Source: an uncultured Clostridia bacterium
GTDB taxonomy: Bacteria > Bacillota > Clostridia > TANB77 > CAG-508
Reading direction: 5' to 3'
Assembly (NCBI GenBank): GCA_944392455.1
Contig: CALXWP010000016.1
Coordinates: forward strand, 1 to 34,516
Length of the DNA stretch: 34,516 bases
In this document: piece after piece, positions 23,891 through 34,516 of the stretch
Layout of the letters: the number at the start of each line of letters is the position of its first letter
Position numbering within the stretch: the first letter of the stretch is position 1
Translations under genes and position numbers: made by a program
Notes under the pieces: generated by a model
Told to the model about the DNA's origin: nothing
Seen by the model: the letters and a program-made list of their open reading frames with translations, nothing else
Database searches by the model: none

Positions 23891-25424
23891 ATGTTATCAA
23901 TAGTTAAAAGTATGTATTTACAAGGACTGGATGGGTTACTTATTAATGTTCAAGTGGACGTGTCTGCTGGAATGCCTTGTTTAGAAATGGTGGGGCTTCC
24001 TGATACAACAGTTAGAGAATCTAAAGAAAGAGTTAGAACTGCTATAAAAAACTCGGGTTTTGAGTTTCAAAGCAGAAGAATTGTAATTAATTTAGCACCA
24101 GCAGATACTAGAAAAGAAGGTTCGTTTTTCGATTTACCGATAGCAATTGGTATTTTAATAGATTTTCAAATAATTAAAAATCAAAATTTAAATGATACTA
24201 TTTTTATTGGTGAATTATCATTAGGTGGTAATGTTAATAAAACAAATGGAATTTTGCCAATGTGTATTGAAGCAAAAAAGTTAGGAATAAAGAGGATTAT
24301 TGTATCTAGAGATAATGCAAAAGAAGCAGCAATAGTTCAAAATATGGAAGTGATTGGCGTAGATAATTTATCTGATGTTGTTGATTATTTAAATGGTAAA
24401 TTAGATATTATTCCTACAAAAAACAATATAAATAAAATTTTTAATAACAAAATTAATCATATTGTCGACTTTTCTGATGTAAAAGGACAGGAAAATATTA
24501 AGAGAGCTTTAGAAATTGCAGCTGCGGGAGGTCATAATGTTTTAATGATAGGAACTCCAGGATCACGGTAAAACTATGCTTGCAAGGAGAATACCTACTA
24601 TATTACCTGATTTAACTTTTGAAGAATCTTTAGAAGTTACAAAAATCCATAGTATATCTGGATTACTATCAAAGGAAACATCTATTATTTTAACAAGACC
24701 ATTTAGATCACCACATCATACAATAACAATTAACTCATTAATTGGCGGTGGGAAAACACCTAGACCAGGAGAAATAAGTTTAGCCCATTATGGAGTGTTA
24801 TTTCTTGATGAATTAACTGAGTTTAACAAAAATACTTTAGAGGTTTTGAGAGGTCCATTAGAGGATAGAGAAGTTACAATTAGCAGAGTGAATGCTAGTT
24901 TTACATATCCATGTAATTTTATGTTTGTTGCATCTATGAATCCATGTCCATGTGGATTTCATGGCTCGAAAGATAAAGAATGTACTTGTTCACCTGAGGC
25001 TATATCAAGATATATAGGAAAGATAAGCGGGCCACTTTTGGATAGAATAGATATTCAAATTGAAGTTACACCTGTAAAATATCAAAAGTTAGAGAGTAGT
25101 AGTAAAGTGGAGAATTCAGAAGAAATCAAGAAAAGGGTAGATAAAGCACGAAAAATACAATTAGATAGATATAAAAAATATGGGATTTTTTCTAATAGTG
25201 AATTAAGTCCAAAATTAAGTGATATATTTTGTAAATTAAATTCAGAATCAAAAAAAATAATACAAGATGCATTTGAAAGATTAGGACTTAGTGCTAGAGG
25301 TTATGGAAGAATACTTAAAGTTGCTAGAACGATTGCTGATTTAGATAATAAAGAAAATATTGAAACAAATCATATTGCAGAAGCAATACAGTATAGAAAG
25401 CTTGATAGAAAGTATTGGAAATAG
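23891..25424 (+). pseudogene. comM: ComM/YifB family AAA+ ATPase, interrupted by a one-base frameshift
   Basis: Two consecutive frames encode one ComM (YifB, Mg-chelatase-like) protein of ~507 residues. The first (23891-24571, 226 aa) holds the N-terminal Lon-like domain and stops inside Walker A after GTPGSR. The second, from 24572 in another frame, resumes with KTMLARRIPTILP and runs to 25424 with Walker B VLFLDELTEF, the NPCPCGFHGS motif and the sensor segment LSARGYGRILKVARTIADL. Removing one C at 24566 (or 24564) restores GTPGSGKTML. ComM is a helicase that extends branch migration during natural transformation. It is broken here by mutation or by a read error. The surrounding ~506 codons are clean, so the event is recent or artefactual. 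Confidence 0.9.
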
Positions 25425-25439
25425 AAAGTTGGTGGTAAT

Positions 25440-26459
25440 ATAGATTTTATTAAAATAGATGTAGAAAATGAAAAATATCCACAAAGGTTATTAAAAATAA
25501 AAAACTTTCCTACTGAACTATATGCAGTAGGAAATATAGAATTATTAAATTTTGAATTTACAGTAGGAATAGTAGGAACAAGAGATTGTACGGATTATGG
25601 GAGAAGAGTAACAAAAGAATTTGCAAAAGCAATAAGTAGAGAAGGTATTTGTATTATAAGTGGTATGGCATTAGGAATTGACGGAATTGCTCATAACTTT
25701 GCTATAGAAGAAAAAGGAAAAACTATTGCAGTTTTAGGTAGTGGGTTTAATTTTATCTATCCTAAAGAAAATGAGTGGCTTTTTCATAAAATTTTAGAAT
25801 ATGGCGGGTGTATTATTTCAGAGTATTCACCAGAAACTGAAGTAATTAAAAGTAATTTTCCAATAAGAAATAGAATTATTAGTGGTTTATCTGATGCTAT
25901 ACTTGTAGTGGAAGCAAAATATAGAAGCGGAAGTAGTATTACAGTTAAACATGCTAAGTTGCAAGGAAAGAATATATATGCTATTCCAAATAATATTTAT
26001 GAAAATACAGGAATCGGAACTAATATATTAATTCAAGAGGGCGCTGAACTGATTACAAAACCAAAACAAATAATAGATAAGATCAAACCAATGAAGAAAA
26101 GAAATCATAAAACTGTAAGAAACAGTGCTTTAAAAGAAATAATAGATAAAGAAATATATGGGTCAAAAATAAAATCAAGATTCGAATTAGAAAATTCTTT
26201 TAATGAAAAAAATATTTACTCTGAAAAAAATTTTTCTATTAAAAGCATAAATAAAAATGTATCTATAATACTAAAAAAAGAATATTTAGAAATATACAAA
26301 TTGTTATCTAATATACCAATGCATATAGATGAGATAGCTGTTAGATTAAATAAATCAATACAGCAAATATCTCCAACAATAACTTTAATGGAAATAGATG
26401 GATTGATAGAGCAAATTGATTCTAATTATTATATAAGAAAAACAGATAAAATAATATAG
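25440..26459 (+). CDS. dprA: DNA processing protein DprA, with ATA at the expected start
   Basis: DprA loads RecA on incoming single-stranded DNA in transformation. The frame reads through from 25440 and encodes ~339 aa. It lacks the N-terminal SAM-like domain of some homologues. The Rossmann fold has Gly46-Thr-Arg48 and S74-GMALGID-81, then FPIRNRIISGLSDAILVVEA. The winged helix (about 285-335) contains MHIDEIAVRLNKSIQQISP. No ATG, GTG or TTG exists in frame before ATG 25665, which would remove the GTR motif. The codon 4 bases after GGTGG (25431-25435) is ATA at 25440, giving (M)DFIKIDVENEKYPQRLL, so ATG has probably become ATA. Translation from ATA is weak in bacteria. It may be expressed poorly, or a pseudogene. 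Confidence 0.85.
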   Translation: MDFIKIDVENEKYPQRLLKIKNFPTELYAVGNIELLNFEFTVGIVGTRDCTDYGRRVTKEFAKAISREGICIISGMALGIDGIAHNFAIEEKGKTIAVLGSGFNFIYPKENEWLFHKILEYGGCIISEYSPETEVIKSNFPIRNRIISGLSDAILVVEAKYRSGSSITVKHAKLQGKNIYAIPNNIYENTGIGTNILIQEGAELITKPKQIIDKIKPMKKRNHKTVRNSALKEIIDKEIYGSKIKSRFELENSFNEKNIYSEKNFSIKSINKNVSIILKKEYLEIYKLLSNIPMHIDEIAVRLNKSIQQISPTITLMEIDGLIEQIDSNYYIRKTDKII

Positions 26460-26588
26460 AGTTTATTATAGTAGAAATTAAGACATTAAGAAAAAATAAT
26501 AAGCGAGTTCAAATTTCCAAGATTAGTTAAAGTTAAAATTCTAAGAAGCTGGATTTAAAAAATTAATGCAACAAAATACAAAAAAATA
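26460..26588. other. AT-rich spacer between dprA and the rpoB promoter
   Basis: I see no gene, no clear terminator for dprA and no repeat in these 129 bases. Transcripts from dprA may therefore continue into the rpoB leader until the attenuator-like hairpin at 26743-26783. Confidence 0.4.
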
Positions 26589-26618
26589 TTGACAAGCATA
26601 TGAAAAATATTATATACT
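26589..26618 (+). promoter_or_regulatory. Promoter of rpoB-rpoC
   Basis: TTGACA (26589-26594), 18 bases and TATACT (26613-26618) form a strong sigma-A promoter. Transcription would begin near 26625, producing a ~354-base leader before the rpoB start at 26979. Confidence 0.75.
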
Positions 26619-26641
26619 ATGATAGTATAGGAGTTTTATCG

Positions 26642-26800
26642 GACGACGGGGTAAAACTTAATTTAACTCTTAAATGAAAACTAAGGGTGATTCAAATAAA
26701 AATGTTAATTTTATGGAGTAAATTTTAACAAATAAACAGAAGAAGGTTAGTTGGTAAAAAATAAAGAAATACCAGCCTGCCTTTTTGTTGTCGTTTTTTT
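26642..26800 (+). promoter_or_regulatory. Attenuator-like structure in the rpoB leader
   Basis: A hairpin pairs AAGG (26743-26746) and GTTGGTA (26750-26756) with TACCAGC (26770-26776) and CCTT (26780-26783), around a small internal loop. It is followed by T-rich sequence ending in seven T residues at 26794-26800. The bases GACGAC (26642-26647), near the transcript's 5' end, can pair with GTTGTC (26787-26792) just after the hairpin, which would enclose the whole element. This is the layout of a transcription attenuator such as the ribosomal-protein L10 leader normally placed before rplJL-rpoB; no rplJ or rplL is present here. Confidence 0.55.
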
Positions 26801-26835
26801 ATCGTTATGTAAATTTAGAAAGAAGAGGAATTGCT

Positions 26836-26903
26836 TCAATATTACCTACAGAATAAAGGGTTTAGAGAGCAGTAAACCAATAAAACTGTAAACATAATAT
26901 TGA
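26836..26903 (+). promoter_or_regulatory. Second structured element in the rpoB leader
   Basis: TCAATATTA (26836-26844) pairs exactly with TAATATTGA (26895-26903). Between them GGTTTA (26859-26864) pairs with TAAACC (26873-26878). Together they give a stem capped by a smaller hairpin. A little hairpin GAAG/CTTC follows around 26910. The structures end ~60 bases before the rpoB ribosome binding site. Confidence 0.45.
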
Positions 26904-26978
26904 TGACAAGAAGGACTTCTTTATAAATCATAAATATATATTTTAATTCTGCTTAATCTTTTTTAGGGGTGATTTTCT

Positions 26979-29900
26979 TTGGTAAAAGAAATTAAACACG
27001 AGAAATGCTCTCGTAAGACTTTTGCAAAAATCGGCGATTCAATCGAAATGCCAAACTTAATTAAAGTCCAAAAAGATTCATACGATTGGTTCGTAGAAGA
27101 AGGACTAGGAGAAATCTTAAGAGATATATCTCCAATAATTGATTATTCAGGAAACTTAATTCTAGAATTCCTAGACTACTACATGGAAGAAAAAACAAAA
27201 TACACTGTAGAAGAAGCTAAAGAAAGAGATGCAACATACTCAACAAGATTACATGTAAAAGTAAGACTTATTAATCGTGAGACAGGTGAAATAAAAGAAC
27301 AGGAAATTTATCTTGGAGATTTCCCACTTATGACTGATAGTGGTACTTTTATAATCAATGGTGCAGAGAGAGTTGTAGTAAGCCAGTTAGTTCGTTCACC
27401 AGGATGTTATTATGATTCAGCATATGACAAAACAGGAAAGAAAATCTATACATCAACAGTAATGCCATTAAGAGGTGCTTGGATAGAATACGAAACAGAT
27501 GCAAATGATGTGTTCTGGGCAAGAGTTGATAGAACAAGAAAAATACCTGTTTCATCATTACTACGTGCTATAGGAGTAATAACAGATGAACAAATATTAG
27601 AATTATTTGGTGAAGAGCCAAAACTTACAGCAACAATACAAAAAGATCCTATAAAAACACAAGAAGAAGCTTTAATTGAAATATATAAGAAATTAAGACC
27701 AGGAGAACTACCAACAGTTGATGCTGCTAGAAACTTATTTAATGGATTATTCTTTGATCCAAGAAGATATGATTTAGCAAAAGTAGGTAGATATAAATTT
27801 AATAAAAAATTAAGTCTAGCTACAAGAATTACAGGAAAGGTTGCTTTTGATACAATAGTTGATCCAGAGACAGGAGAAGTACTTGTAGAAAAAGATACAG
27901 TAATTTCTGAAGAAGTTGCAGAAAATATCCAAAATTCTGGAATTAACATGGTAGATGTTAAAGTTGATGATAAGAAAGTAAGAATTATAGGTAATGGAAC
28001 AGTAAATATTCATAAATTCTTACCAAATGTAGATGTAAGTGATATTCATATTAAAGAATATGTAAATTACAATGTACTAAAATCAATAATAGATACAACT
28101 GAGGAAGATAAATTACATGATGTTATAAAAGAAAGATATGAAGAATTAGTTCCAAGACATGTAACAACAGAAGATATTATTGCTTCAATAAGTTATTTAT
28201 TGAACTTAGATCATGGACTAGGAGTAATTGATGATATAGATCATTTAGGAAATAGACGTATTAGATGTGTTGGAGAATTATTACAAAATCAATTCAGAAT
28301 TGGTTTAACAAGATTAGAAAGAGTTGTTCGTGAAAGAATGACAATACAAGATCTAGATGTAATAACACCACAAACATTAATTAATACAAAACCAATTACG
28401 TCATCAATAAGAGAATTCTTTGGAAGCTCACAATTATCACAATTCATGGATCAAACAAACCCATTATCTGAGCTTACACATAAAAGAAGAATTTCAGCAT
28501 TAGGACCTGGAGGACTTTCAAGAGAAAGAGCAGGATTCGAGGTTAGAGATATTCACTATACTCACTATGGTAGATTATGTCCAATAGAATCACCAGAAGG
28601 ACCTAACGTTGGACTTATATCAGCACTTTCATCATTTGCTACAATAAATGAATATGGGTTTATTGAAACACCATATAGAAAAGTTGATCATGAAACAGGA
28701 AAAGTTACAGATGAAGTTGTATATATGCCAGCAGATGAAGAGGATAAATACATAATAGCACAAGCATCTGAACCATTAGATAAAGATAGAAAATTTGTAA
28801 ATGACAAGATAAAAGTAAGAATGAGAGAAGAAATTACAATGGTTGATAAGGATAGAGTTGACTTTATAGATGTTTCTCCAAAACAACTTGTATCTGTTGC
28901 AGCTGCAATGATTCCATTCGTAGAGCATGATGATGCTAAACGTTCATTAATGGGTGCTAACATGCAACGTCAAGCAGTTCCACTTCTAATGCCAGAAACA
29001 CCAATCGTTGGAACAGGTATTGAATATAGAGCTGCAAAAGATTCAGGAATCACAGTTACAGCAAAAAATGCAGGTGTTGTAGAAAAAGTAACTGGTGATG
29101 AAATTATAGTTAGAAATAACAAAGATGGATTAGATACATATAAATTAAGAAAATTCAAAAGAACTAATGGTGGTACATGTATTAACCAAAGACCAGTAGT
29201 TTCTAGAGGAGAAAAAGTTAAAGAAGGAGATCTATTAGCAGACGGACCTTCAACAAAAAACGGAGAAATGGCACTTGGTAGAAATGTTTTAATAGCATTT
29301 ACTACTTGGGAAGGTTATAACTATGAGGATGCTGTTTTAATAAGTGAAAGACTTGTTAAAGAAGATGTTTATACATCAATCCATATTGAAGAATATGATT
29401 GTGAATGCCGTGATACAAAATTAGGACCAGAAGAAATCACAAGAGATATACCAAATGTTGGTGACGATGTATTAAAAGATCTAGATGAAAATGGTATTAT
29501 AAGAATTGGTGCAGAAGTAAGACCTGGAGATATCTTAGTTGGTAAAGTTACTCCAAAAGGTGAAACAGAACTTACAGCAGAAGAAAGATTACTTCGTGCA
29601 ATATTTGGAGAAAAAGCAAGAGAAGTTAGAGACACATCACTTCGTGTTCCACACGGAGAGCAAGGTACTATTGTAGATGTAAAAATATTTACTAGAGAAA
29701 ATTCAGATGAATTAGGACCAGGTGTAAATCAAATAATTCGTTGCTATATAGCTCAAAAAAGAAAAATATCAGTAGGTGATAAAATGGCTGGACGTCATGG
29801 TAACAAAGGTGTTATTTCAAGAATATTACCAGAAGAAGATATGCCATTTATGCCAGATGGTACTCCAGTAGATATAGTTTTAAATCCACTTGGTGTTCCT

Positions 29901-30716
29901 TCTCGTATGAACTTAGGTCAAGTTCTAGAAGTTCACTTAGGAATGGCTGCAAAACTATTAGGATGGAAAGTAGCTACACCAGTATTTGATGGTGCTACAG
30001 ATGAAGAAATAAGAGCAATGTTTAGAAAAGCTGGATATTCAGAAGATGGAAAGACAACATTATATGATGGTAGAACAGGAGATCCATTTGATCATCCAGT
30101 AACAGTTGGAGTAATGTACATGTTAAAACTACATCACTTAGTTGATGATAAGATACATGCTCGTTCAACTGGACCATACTCATTAGTTACACAACAACCT
30201 CTTGGAGGTAAAGCACAATTTGGTGGACAACGTTTTGGTGAGATGGAAGTTTGGGCATTAGAAGCATATGGTGCAGCATACACATTACAAGAAATGCTTA
30301 CTGTTAAATCAGATGATACGGTAGGACGTGTTAAGACATATGAAGCTATAGTTAAAGGAGAAAATGTTCCAGAACCAGGAGTTCCAGAAGGATTCAAAGT
30401 CCTTATAAAAGAACTTCAAGCATTAGGACTAGATATTAGATTATTATCACCAGATAATCAAGAACTAGAACTAAAAGAGAATATAGATGATGGAATAGAT
30501 TTTAATATAGATGATAAAAAAATCGGAAATGATGTCTTAGATGTTCATGACTTAAATAATGGTTATGAAGAAGAAGTTGTTGAAGCTGATGAAGAAGATG
30601 AAGACAATGAAGCTTTATTTGAAGAATTATCAGATGATGAAATAAAATTAGGAGATATAGATGAAGACAATCTATTAAGTGATGAAGACATAATAGATGA
30701 TGAAGATGAAAAATAA
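26979..30716 (+). CDS. rpoB: DNA-directed RNA polymerase subunit beta
   Basis: 1245 aa, complete. It forms one side of the polymerase active-site cleft and holds part of the catalytic site. The start is TTG at 26979, behind AGGGGTGAT (26965-26973). The rifampicin region ([12 protein letters not shown] through [13 protein letters not shown]) has the susceptible residues at the usual positions. The catalytic-side motifs [15 protein letters not shown] and [15 protein letters not shown] are intact. The C-terminus ends in ~60 residues very rich in Asp and Glu ([20 protein letters not shown] and on), longer than the short acidic tails of some Firmicutes. CGT arginine codons appear here and hardly at all in the accessory genes, fitting high expression. 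Confidence 0.98.
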   Translation: MVKEIKHEKCSRKTFAKIGDSIEMPNLIKVQKDSYDWFVEEGLGEILRDISPIIDYSGNLILEFLDYYMEEKTKYTVEEAKERDATYSTRLHVKVRLINRETGEIKEQEIYLGDFPLMTDSGTFIINGAERVVVSQLVRSPGCYYDSAYDKTGKKIYTSTVMPLRGAWIEYETDANDVFWARVDRTRKIPVSSLLRAIGVITDEQILELFGEEPKLTATIQKDPIKTQEEALIEIYKKLRPGELPTVDAARNLFNGLFFDPRRYDLAKVGRYKFNKKLSLATRITGKVAFDTIVDPETGEVLVEKDTVISEEVAENIQNSGINMVDVKVDDKKVRIIGNGTVNIHKFLPNVDVSDIHIKEYVNYNVLKSIIDTTEEDKLHDVIKERYEELVPRHVTTEDIIASISYLLNLDHGLGVIDDIDHLGNRRIRCVGELLQNQFRIGLTRLERVVRERMTIQDLDVITPQTLINTKPITSSIREFFGSSQLSQFMDQTNPLSELTHKRRISALGPGGLSRERAGFEVRDIHYTHYGRLCPIESPEGPNVGLISALSSFATINEYGFIETPYRKVDHETGKVTDEVVYMPADEEDKYIIAQASEPLDKDRKFVNDKIKVRMREEITMVDKDRVDFIDVSPKQLVSVAAAMIPFVEHDDAKRSLMGANMQRQAVPLLMPETPIVGTGIEYRAAKDSGITVTAKNAGVVEKVTGDEIIVRNNKDGLDTYKLRKFKRTNGGTCINQRPVVSRGEKVKEGDLLADGPSTKNGEMALGRNVLIAFTTWEGYNYEDAVLISERLVKEDVYTSIHIEEYDCECRDTKLGPEEITRDIPNVGDDVLKDLDENGIIRIGAEVRPGDILVGKVTPKGETELTAEERLLRAIFGEKAREVRDTSLRVPHGEQGTIVDVKIFTRENSDELGPGVNQIIRCYIAQKRKISVGDKMAGRHGNKGVISRILPEEDMPFMPDGTPVDIVLNPLGVPSRMNLGQVLEVHLGMAAKLLGWKVATPVFDGATDEEIRAMFRKAGYSEDGKTTLYDGRTGDPFDHPVTVGVMYMLKLHHLVDDKIHARSTGPYSLVTQQPLGGKAQFGGQRFGEMEVWALEAYGAAYTLQEMLTVKSDDTVGRVKTYEAIVKGENVPEPGVPEGFKVLIKELQALGLDIRLLSPDNQELELKENIDDGIDFNIDDKKIGNDVLDVHDLNNGYEEEVVEADEEDEDNEALFEELSDDEIKLGDIDEDNLLSDEDIIDDEDEK

Positions 30717-30747
30717 TTAATGGCTTAGACCAAGAAATAATTGAATA

Positions 30748-30820
30748 GTTTCAAAAAAGGTTTTTAGATTTAAATTAAGGAATTGTACAGCAGTGTATAA
30801 TCTAAAAATCTTTGAGAAAC
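30748..30820 (+). other. Stem-loop between rpoB and rpoC
   Basis: TTTTTAGATT (30761-30770) pairs perfectly with AATCTAAAAA (30799-30808), and an outer GTTTC (30748-30752) pairs with GAAAC (30816-30820) across an internal loop. There is no T-run on the plus strand, so it is not a terminator. It may be a processing or stability element of the rpoBC mRNA. It ends 16 bases before the rpoC ribosome binding site. Confidence 0.5.
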
Positions 30821-30853
30821 ACGAAAAATAAAAATCAAGGGGGCTAACCAATA

Positions 30854-33800
30854 GTGGACGAATTAGATATATTTGATAAAATCAAAATAGGTATAGCATC
30901 AGATGAAAAAGTAAGAGAATGGTCAAAAGGTGAAGTAAAAAAGCCTGAAACTATAAACTATAGAACATTAAAACCAGAAAGAGATGGTTTGTTTTGTGAA
31001 AGAATATTTGGACCTACAAAAGACTGGGAATGTCATTGTGGTAAATATAAAAGAGTAAGATATAAAGGAATAGTTTGTGATAGATGTGGTGTTGAAGTAA
31101 CTAAAGCAAAAGTAAGACGTGAAAGAATGGGACATATTGAGCTTGCAGCACCAGTAGCACATATTTGGTATTTTAAAGGAATACCAAGTAGAATAGGACT
31201 TATGCTAGATGTATCACCAAGAAGCTTAGAAAGAGTAATATATTTTGCTTCATATATAGTACTTGATAAAGGTAAAACAACTTTAACAAAAGCTCAAGTT
31301 TTATCTGAAAAAGAATATCACGAAGCAGAAGAAAAATTTGGAAAAGGTTCTTTTAGAGCTGAAATGGGAGCTGAAGCTATAAGAGAATTACTAGCTGAAA
31401 TCGATTTAGAAAAATTATCAGCAAAATTAAAAAAAGAATTAGAAAAAGCAAGTGAGCAAAAGAAAGCTAAACTTGTAAAAAGATTAGATACTGTAGAATC
31501 ATTTAGATTATCAGGAAATAGACCTGAATGGATGGTTATGAGTGTTATTCCAGTTATTCCACCAGATTTAAGACCAATGGTTCAATTAGATGGTGGTAGA
31601 TTTGCTACATCAGATTTAAATGATTTATACAGAAGAGTTATAAATAGAAATAACAGATTAAAAAGATTATTAGAATTAGGTGCACCAGAAATAATTGTAA
31701 GAAATGAAAAAAGAATGTTACAAGAATCTGTAGATGCCCTAATAGATAATGGAAGACGTGGAAGACCTGTAACAGGTGCTGGAAACAGACCACTTAAATC
31801 ATTATCAGATTTATTAAAAGGAAAACAAGGTAGATTCAGACAAAACTTACTTGGAAAACGTGTTGACTATTCTGGACGTTCAGTTATAGTTGTTGGACCT
31901 GAACTTAAAATTTATCAATGCGGTCTTCCAAAAGAAATGGCAGTTGAATTATTCAAACCATTTGTAATGAAAGAACTAGTAGGACGTGGAATTGCACATA
32001 ATATTAAAAATGCAAAAAGAATGGTTGAAAGATTACGTCCAGAAGTATGGGATATATTAGAGGATGTTATAAAAGATCATCCAGTAATGTTAAACCGTGC
32101 TCCTACACTTCATAGACTTGGTATCCAAGCATTTGAACCAGTTTTAGTTGAAGGTAGAGCAATAAAATTACACCCATTGGTTTGTACAGCATTCAATGCT
32201 GACTTCGATGGTGACCAAATGGCTATTCACTTACCATTATCACCAGAAGCACAATCAGAAGCAAGATATTTAATGCTATCTGTAAATAACTTATTAAAAC
32301 CACAAGATGGTAAACCAGTTACAGTACCTACACAAGATATGATACTTGGTGCTTATTATCTTACAATGGAAGTTCCTGGAGAACCAGGAGAAGGTGGATA
32401 TTATTCTTCTCCAGAAGAAGCTATAATGGCTAACTTTAATCATGATTTAGGAATGCATGCAATGGTTAATGTTAGAATTACAAAGGAAATTGATGGAGTT
32501 AAAAAGAGTAAATTTGTAAAAACAACAGTTGGTAGATTAATATATAATGAAGGAATACCACAAGATTTAGGATTTGTTGATAGATCAGATCCAGAAAACG
32601 CATTTGAACCAGAATTAAACTTCACAGTAATGAAGAAAAATCTTGGAAAAATAATTGCAAAATCTATAAATAAACATGGATTAAGCAAAACAGCTGAACT
32701 ACTAGACTATATTAAAGCAACTGGATATAAATATTCTACAACAGCTGGTATTACAGTATCTGTTGATGATGTTAAAGTACCACCTGCTAAGAAACAAATA
32801 CTAGAAGATGCACAAGCTCAAGTTGATAATGTAACAAAACAATATAGACGTGGTTTAATAACAGATAAAGAAAGATATGACTCAGTAATTAAAATTTGGG
32901 AAAATGCTACAGACAAAGTTACAGATGCAATGAAAGATAATTTTGAAAAAATGAACCCAGTTTACATGATGTCAGAATCTGGAGCAAGAGGTAACTTAAA
33001 CCAATTAAGACAAATTGCAGGTATGCGTGGTCTTATGGCATCTACAACTGGTAAAACAGTTGAGATACCTATCACATCATCATTTAGAGAGGGACTAGAT
33101 GCGCTAGAGTACTTCATTTCAGCCCATGGAGCTAGAAAAGGTTTAGCAGATACAGCTTTAAGAACAGCAGACTCTGGATATTTAACAAGAAGACTTGTTG
33201 ATGTATCACAAGATATAATTGTTAGAGAACATGATTGTGGAACAACACATGGAATAGAGGTTTCTGATATTAAAGACGGAAATCAAGTAGTTGAGAAAAT
33301 GGAAGAAAGATTACTTGGTAGATATCCATTAGAAGATATATATGATCCACAAACAAAAGAATTAATTGTGGATAAGAACACATTAATTACTGAAAATATT
33401 GCAGATAAAATTGTTGCAGCAGGAATAACAAGTGTTAAGGTTCGTTCAGTTCTTGAATGTAGAACAAAACATGGTGTATGTGCTAAATGTTATGGAATGG
33501 GCTTAGCAACTCGTGAAGAAGTAAATATAGGAGAATCAGTTGGTATTATAGCAGCACAATCTATCGGTGAGCCTGGTACACAGCTTACAATGAGAACTAT
33601 CCACTCTGGTGGTGTTGCTGGTGTTGCAGATATTACACAAGGTCTTCCTAGAGTTGAGGAGCTATTTGAAGCTCGTAAACCAAAGGGACTTGCTATAATC
33701 TCAGAAATAGATGGTAAGATTAGTATTTCAGATGACAAGAATAGAAAAGAAGTTGTAGTTACAGGAAAAGATGATAGCAAAAAATATACAATACCATTTG

Positions 33801-34396
33801 GTTCAAAACTTCGTGTAAGAGAAGGAGACGAAATTAAAGCAGGAGCTCCAATTACAGAAGGATCTATAAATCCAAATGAAATATTAAGTATAAACGGTCC
33901 AGATGGTGTTTACTTATACTTAGTACAAGAAGTACAAAAGGTATATAGAAACCAAGGTGTTGACATCAATGATAAGCACGTTGAAGTAATTGCAAGACAA
34001 ATGCTTAAGAAAGTAAGAATTGAAGATAATGGAGATACACCATTATTTGCAGGTTCACTAGTAGACATATACGAGGTAGAAGATGAAAATGAGAAAGCTA
34101 TATCAGAAGGTAAGAGACCTGCAACATATAAACGTGTATTACTTGGTATTACTAAAGCATCGCTTGCAACAGAAAGCTTCTTATCAGCTGCATCATTCCA
34201 AGAGACAACAAGAGTTCTTACTGAAGCAGCAGTTAAAGGTAAAGTTGATGAATTAATTGGATTAAAAGAAAATGTTATTATAGGAAAATTAATTCCAGCA
34301 GGAACTGGTATGGCAGCATATAAGAATATCCATATTAATACAGAAAATCAAGAAACTGATGAAGCTAAAACAGAAGATGATCAAGAAGCAAAATAA
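30854..34396 (+). CDS. rpoC: DNA-directed RNA polymerase subunit beta prime
   Basis: 1180 aa, complete, carrying the catalytic magnesium site. Zinc ligands Cys60, Cys62, Cys75 and Cys78 lie in the N-terminal clamp. The active-site motif N-A-D450-F-D452-G-D454 is intact. The second zinc site is in HDCGTTHG with [13 protein letters not shown], followed by the bridge/trigger region [20 protein letters not shown]. The C-terminus is a short acidic and glutamine-rich tail. The start is GTG at 30854 with AAGGGGG at 30837-30842. It is transcribed with rpoB and ended by the terminator at 34411-34445. Confidence 0.98.
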   Translation: MDELDIFDKIKIGIASDEKVREWSKGEVKKPETINYRTLKPERDGLFCERIFGPTKDWECHCGKYKRVRYKGIVCDRCGVEVTKAKVRRERMGHIELAAPVAHIWYFKGIPSRIGLMLDVSPRSLERVIYFASYIVLDKGKTTLTKAQVLSEKEYHEAEEKFGKGSFRAEMGAEAIRELLAEIDLEKLSAKLKKELEKASEQKKAKLVKRLDTVESFRLSGNRPEWMVMSVIPVIPPDLRPMVQLDGGRFATSDLNDLYRRVINRNNRLKRLLELGAPEIIVRNEKRMLQESVDALIDNGRRGRPVTGAGNRPLKSLSDLLKGKQGRFRQNLLGKRVDYSGRSVIVVGPELKIYQCGLPKEMAVELFKPFVMKELVGRGIAHNIKNAKRMVERLRPEVWDILEDVIKDHPVMLNRAPTLHRLGIQAFEPVLVEGRAIKLHPLVCTAFNADFDGDQMAIHLPLSPEAQSEARYLMLSVNNLLKPQDGKPVTVPTQDMILGAYYLTMEVPGEPGEGGYYSSPEEAIMANFNHDLGMHAMVNVRITKEIDGVKKSKFVKTTVGRLIYNEGIPQDLGFVDRSDPENAFEPELNFTVMKKNLGKIIAKSINKHGLSKTAELLDYIKATGYKYSTTAGITVSVDDVKVPPAKKQILEDAQAQVDNVTKQYRRGLITDKERYDSVIKIWENATDKVTDAMKDNFEKMNPVYMMSESGARGNLNQLRQIAGMRGLMASTTGKTVEIPITSSFREGLDALEYFISAHGARKGLADTALRTADSGYLTRRLVDVSQDIIVREHDCGTTHGIEVSDIKDGNQVVEKMEERLLGRYPLEDIYDPQTKELIVDKNTLITENIADKIVAAGITSVKVRSVLECRTKHGVCAKCYGMGLATREEVNIGESVGIIAAQSIGEPGTQLTMRTIHSGGVAGVADITQGLPRVEELFEARKPKGLAIISEIDGKISISDDKNRKEVVVTGKDDSKKYTIPFGSKLRVREGDEIKAGAPITEGSINPNEILSINGPDGVYLYLVQEVQKVYRNQGVDINDKHVEVIARQMLKKVRIEDNGDTPLFAGSLVDIYEVEDENEKAISEGKRPATYKRVLLGITKASLATESFLSAASFQETTRVLTEAAVKGKVDELIGLKENVIIGKLIPAGTGMAAYKNIHINTENQETDEAKTEDDQEAK

Positions 34397-34410
34397 GATA
34401 TGTAAAATTT

Positions 34411-34445
34411 AAGTAGATTAATCAAATAGATTAATCTACTTTTTT
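34411..34445 (+). terminator. Intrinsic terminator of rpoBC
   Basis: AAGTAGATTAATC (34411-34423) pairs over 13 bp with GATTAATCTACTT (34429-34441) around AAATA, and six T residues follow from 34440. It lies 15 bases after the rpoC stop. Confidence 0.9.
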
Positions 34446-34456
34446 ATGTAAATAAT

Positions 34457-34516
34457 CTTCCGGCTATGCCGGTAGTAATGAAGGCTTTAGCTTTGTAATA
34501 GACAAAACTCCCTTCA
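34457..34516. repeat. GC-rich hairpin and flanking inverted repeat at the right edge
   Basis: CCGGC (34460-34464), TAT, GCCGG (34468-34472) make a tight hairpin unlike the surrounding AT-rich sequence. Just after it TGAAGG (34479-34484) is mirrored by CCTTCA (34511-34516), which ends the window. The arrangement looks like a small intergenic repeat (REP- or MITE-like), cut by the window edge. Confidence 0.45.

Noticed and set aside
27446..27949. A 167-codon open frame on the minus strand within rpoB
   Set aside because: It lies fully inside the highly conserved rpoB and has no own start signals; it is a shadow of the real gene.
1..34516. CRISPR arrays, insertion sequences and rRNA genes
   Set aside because: No regularly spaced repeats, transposase genes or rRNA sequences are visible.

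Overview
The window is about 34.5 kb of very AT-rich DNA with strong AGGAGG-type ribosome binding sites, sigma-A style promoters and intrinsic terminators. Arginine is almost always AGA in the accessory genes, while CGT also appears in rpoBC. The complete rpoB-rpoC pair and a yraN-comM-dprA cluster show it is bacterial chromosome. The overall look is a low-GC Firmicute of the class Clostridia, possibly an anaerobic gut lineage. That placement is inferred from composition and gene style, not from any search.

Layout. (1) 1-2111: remnants of a mobile element: a RusA-like protein, a 20-bp RNA-type hairpin and a winged-helix replication-relaxation-like protein. (2) 2146-8717: a complete type I restriction-modification operon, hsdM-hsdS-(membrane protein)-hsdR, behind an extended -10 promoter. 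(3) 8817-10676: an orphan RelB/DinJ-type antitoxin, an M29 aminopeptidase and a frameshifted remnant of a cytidylate kinase gene. (4) 10696-15157: a promoter overlapped by an inverted repeat, then a RloA-like ATPase, a RloB-like Toprim protein, a 590-aa PD-(D/E)XK nuclease-like protein and a small helical protein; this looks like an AbiL/RloAB-type anti-phage cassette with additions. (5) 15301-17735: a small minus-strand gene, a 17-nt tRNA-Met anticodon-arm fragment next to short direct repeats (an integration-site scar), and an AIPR-family abortive infection gene behind a promoter built on two perfect palindromes. (6) 17776-18655: an Spx/ArsC-like protein and a macro-domain protein. (7) 18829-20816, minus strand: a small broken reading frame, a YtqA-type radical SAM enzyme and a membrane-anchored protein. 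(8) 21135-23180: an Ltp-repeat surface protein and a second membrane-anchored protein. (9) 23440-26459: yraN, comM and dprA. (10) 26589-34445: rpoB and rpoC behind a long structured leader, closed by a strong terminator.

The left half reads as a defence island: type I restriction-modification, RloAB-like genes and AIPR in 16 kb, with mobile-element debris between them. The right half is core chromosome. Within the core, both DNA-uptake genes look damaged in this sequence: comM has a one-base frameshift inside its Walker A motif, and dprA has ATA where its start codon should be. The best candidates for something undescribed are the four-gene RloAB/nuclease cassette, the membrane protein built into the hsd operon, the palindromic AIPR promoter and the structured rpoB leader.
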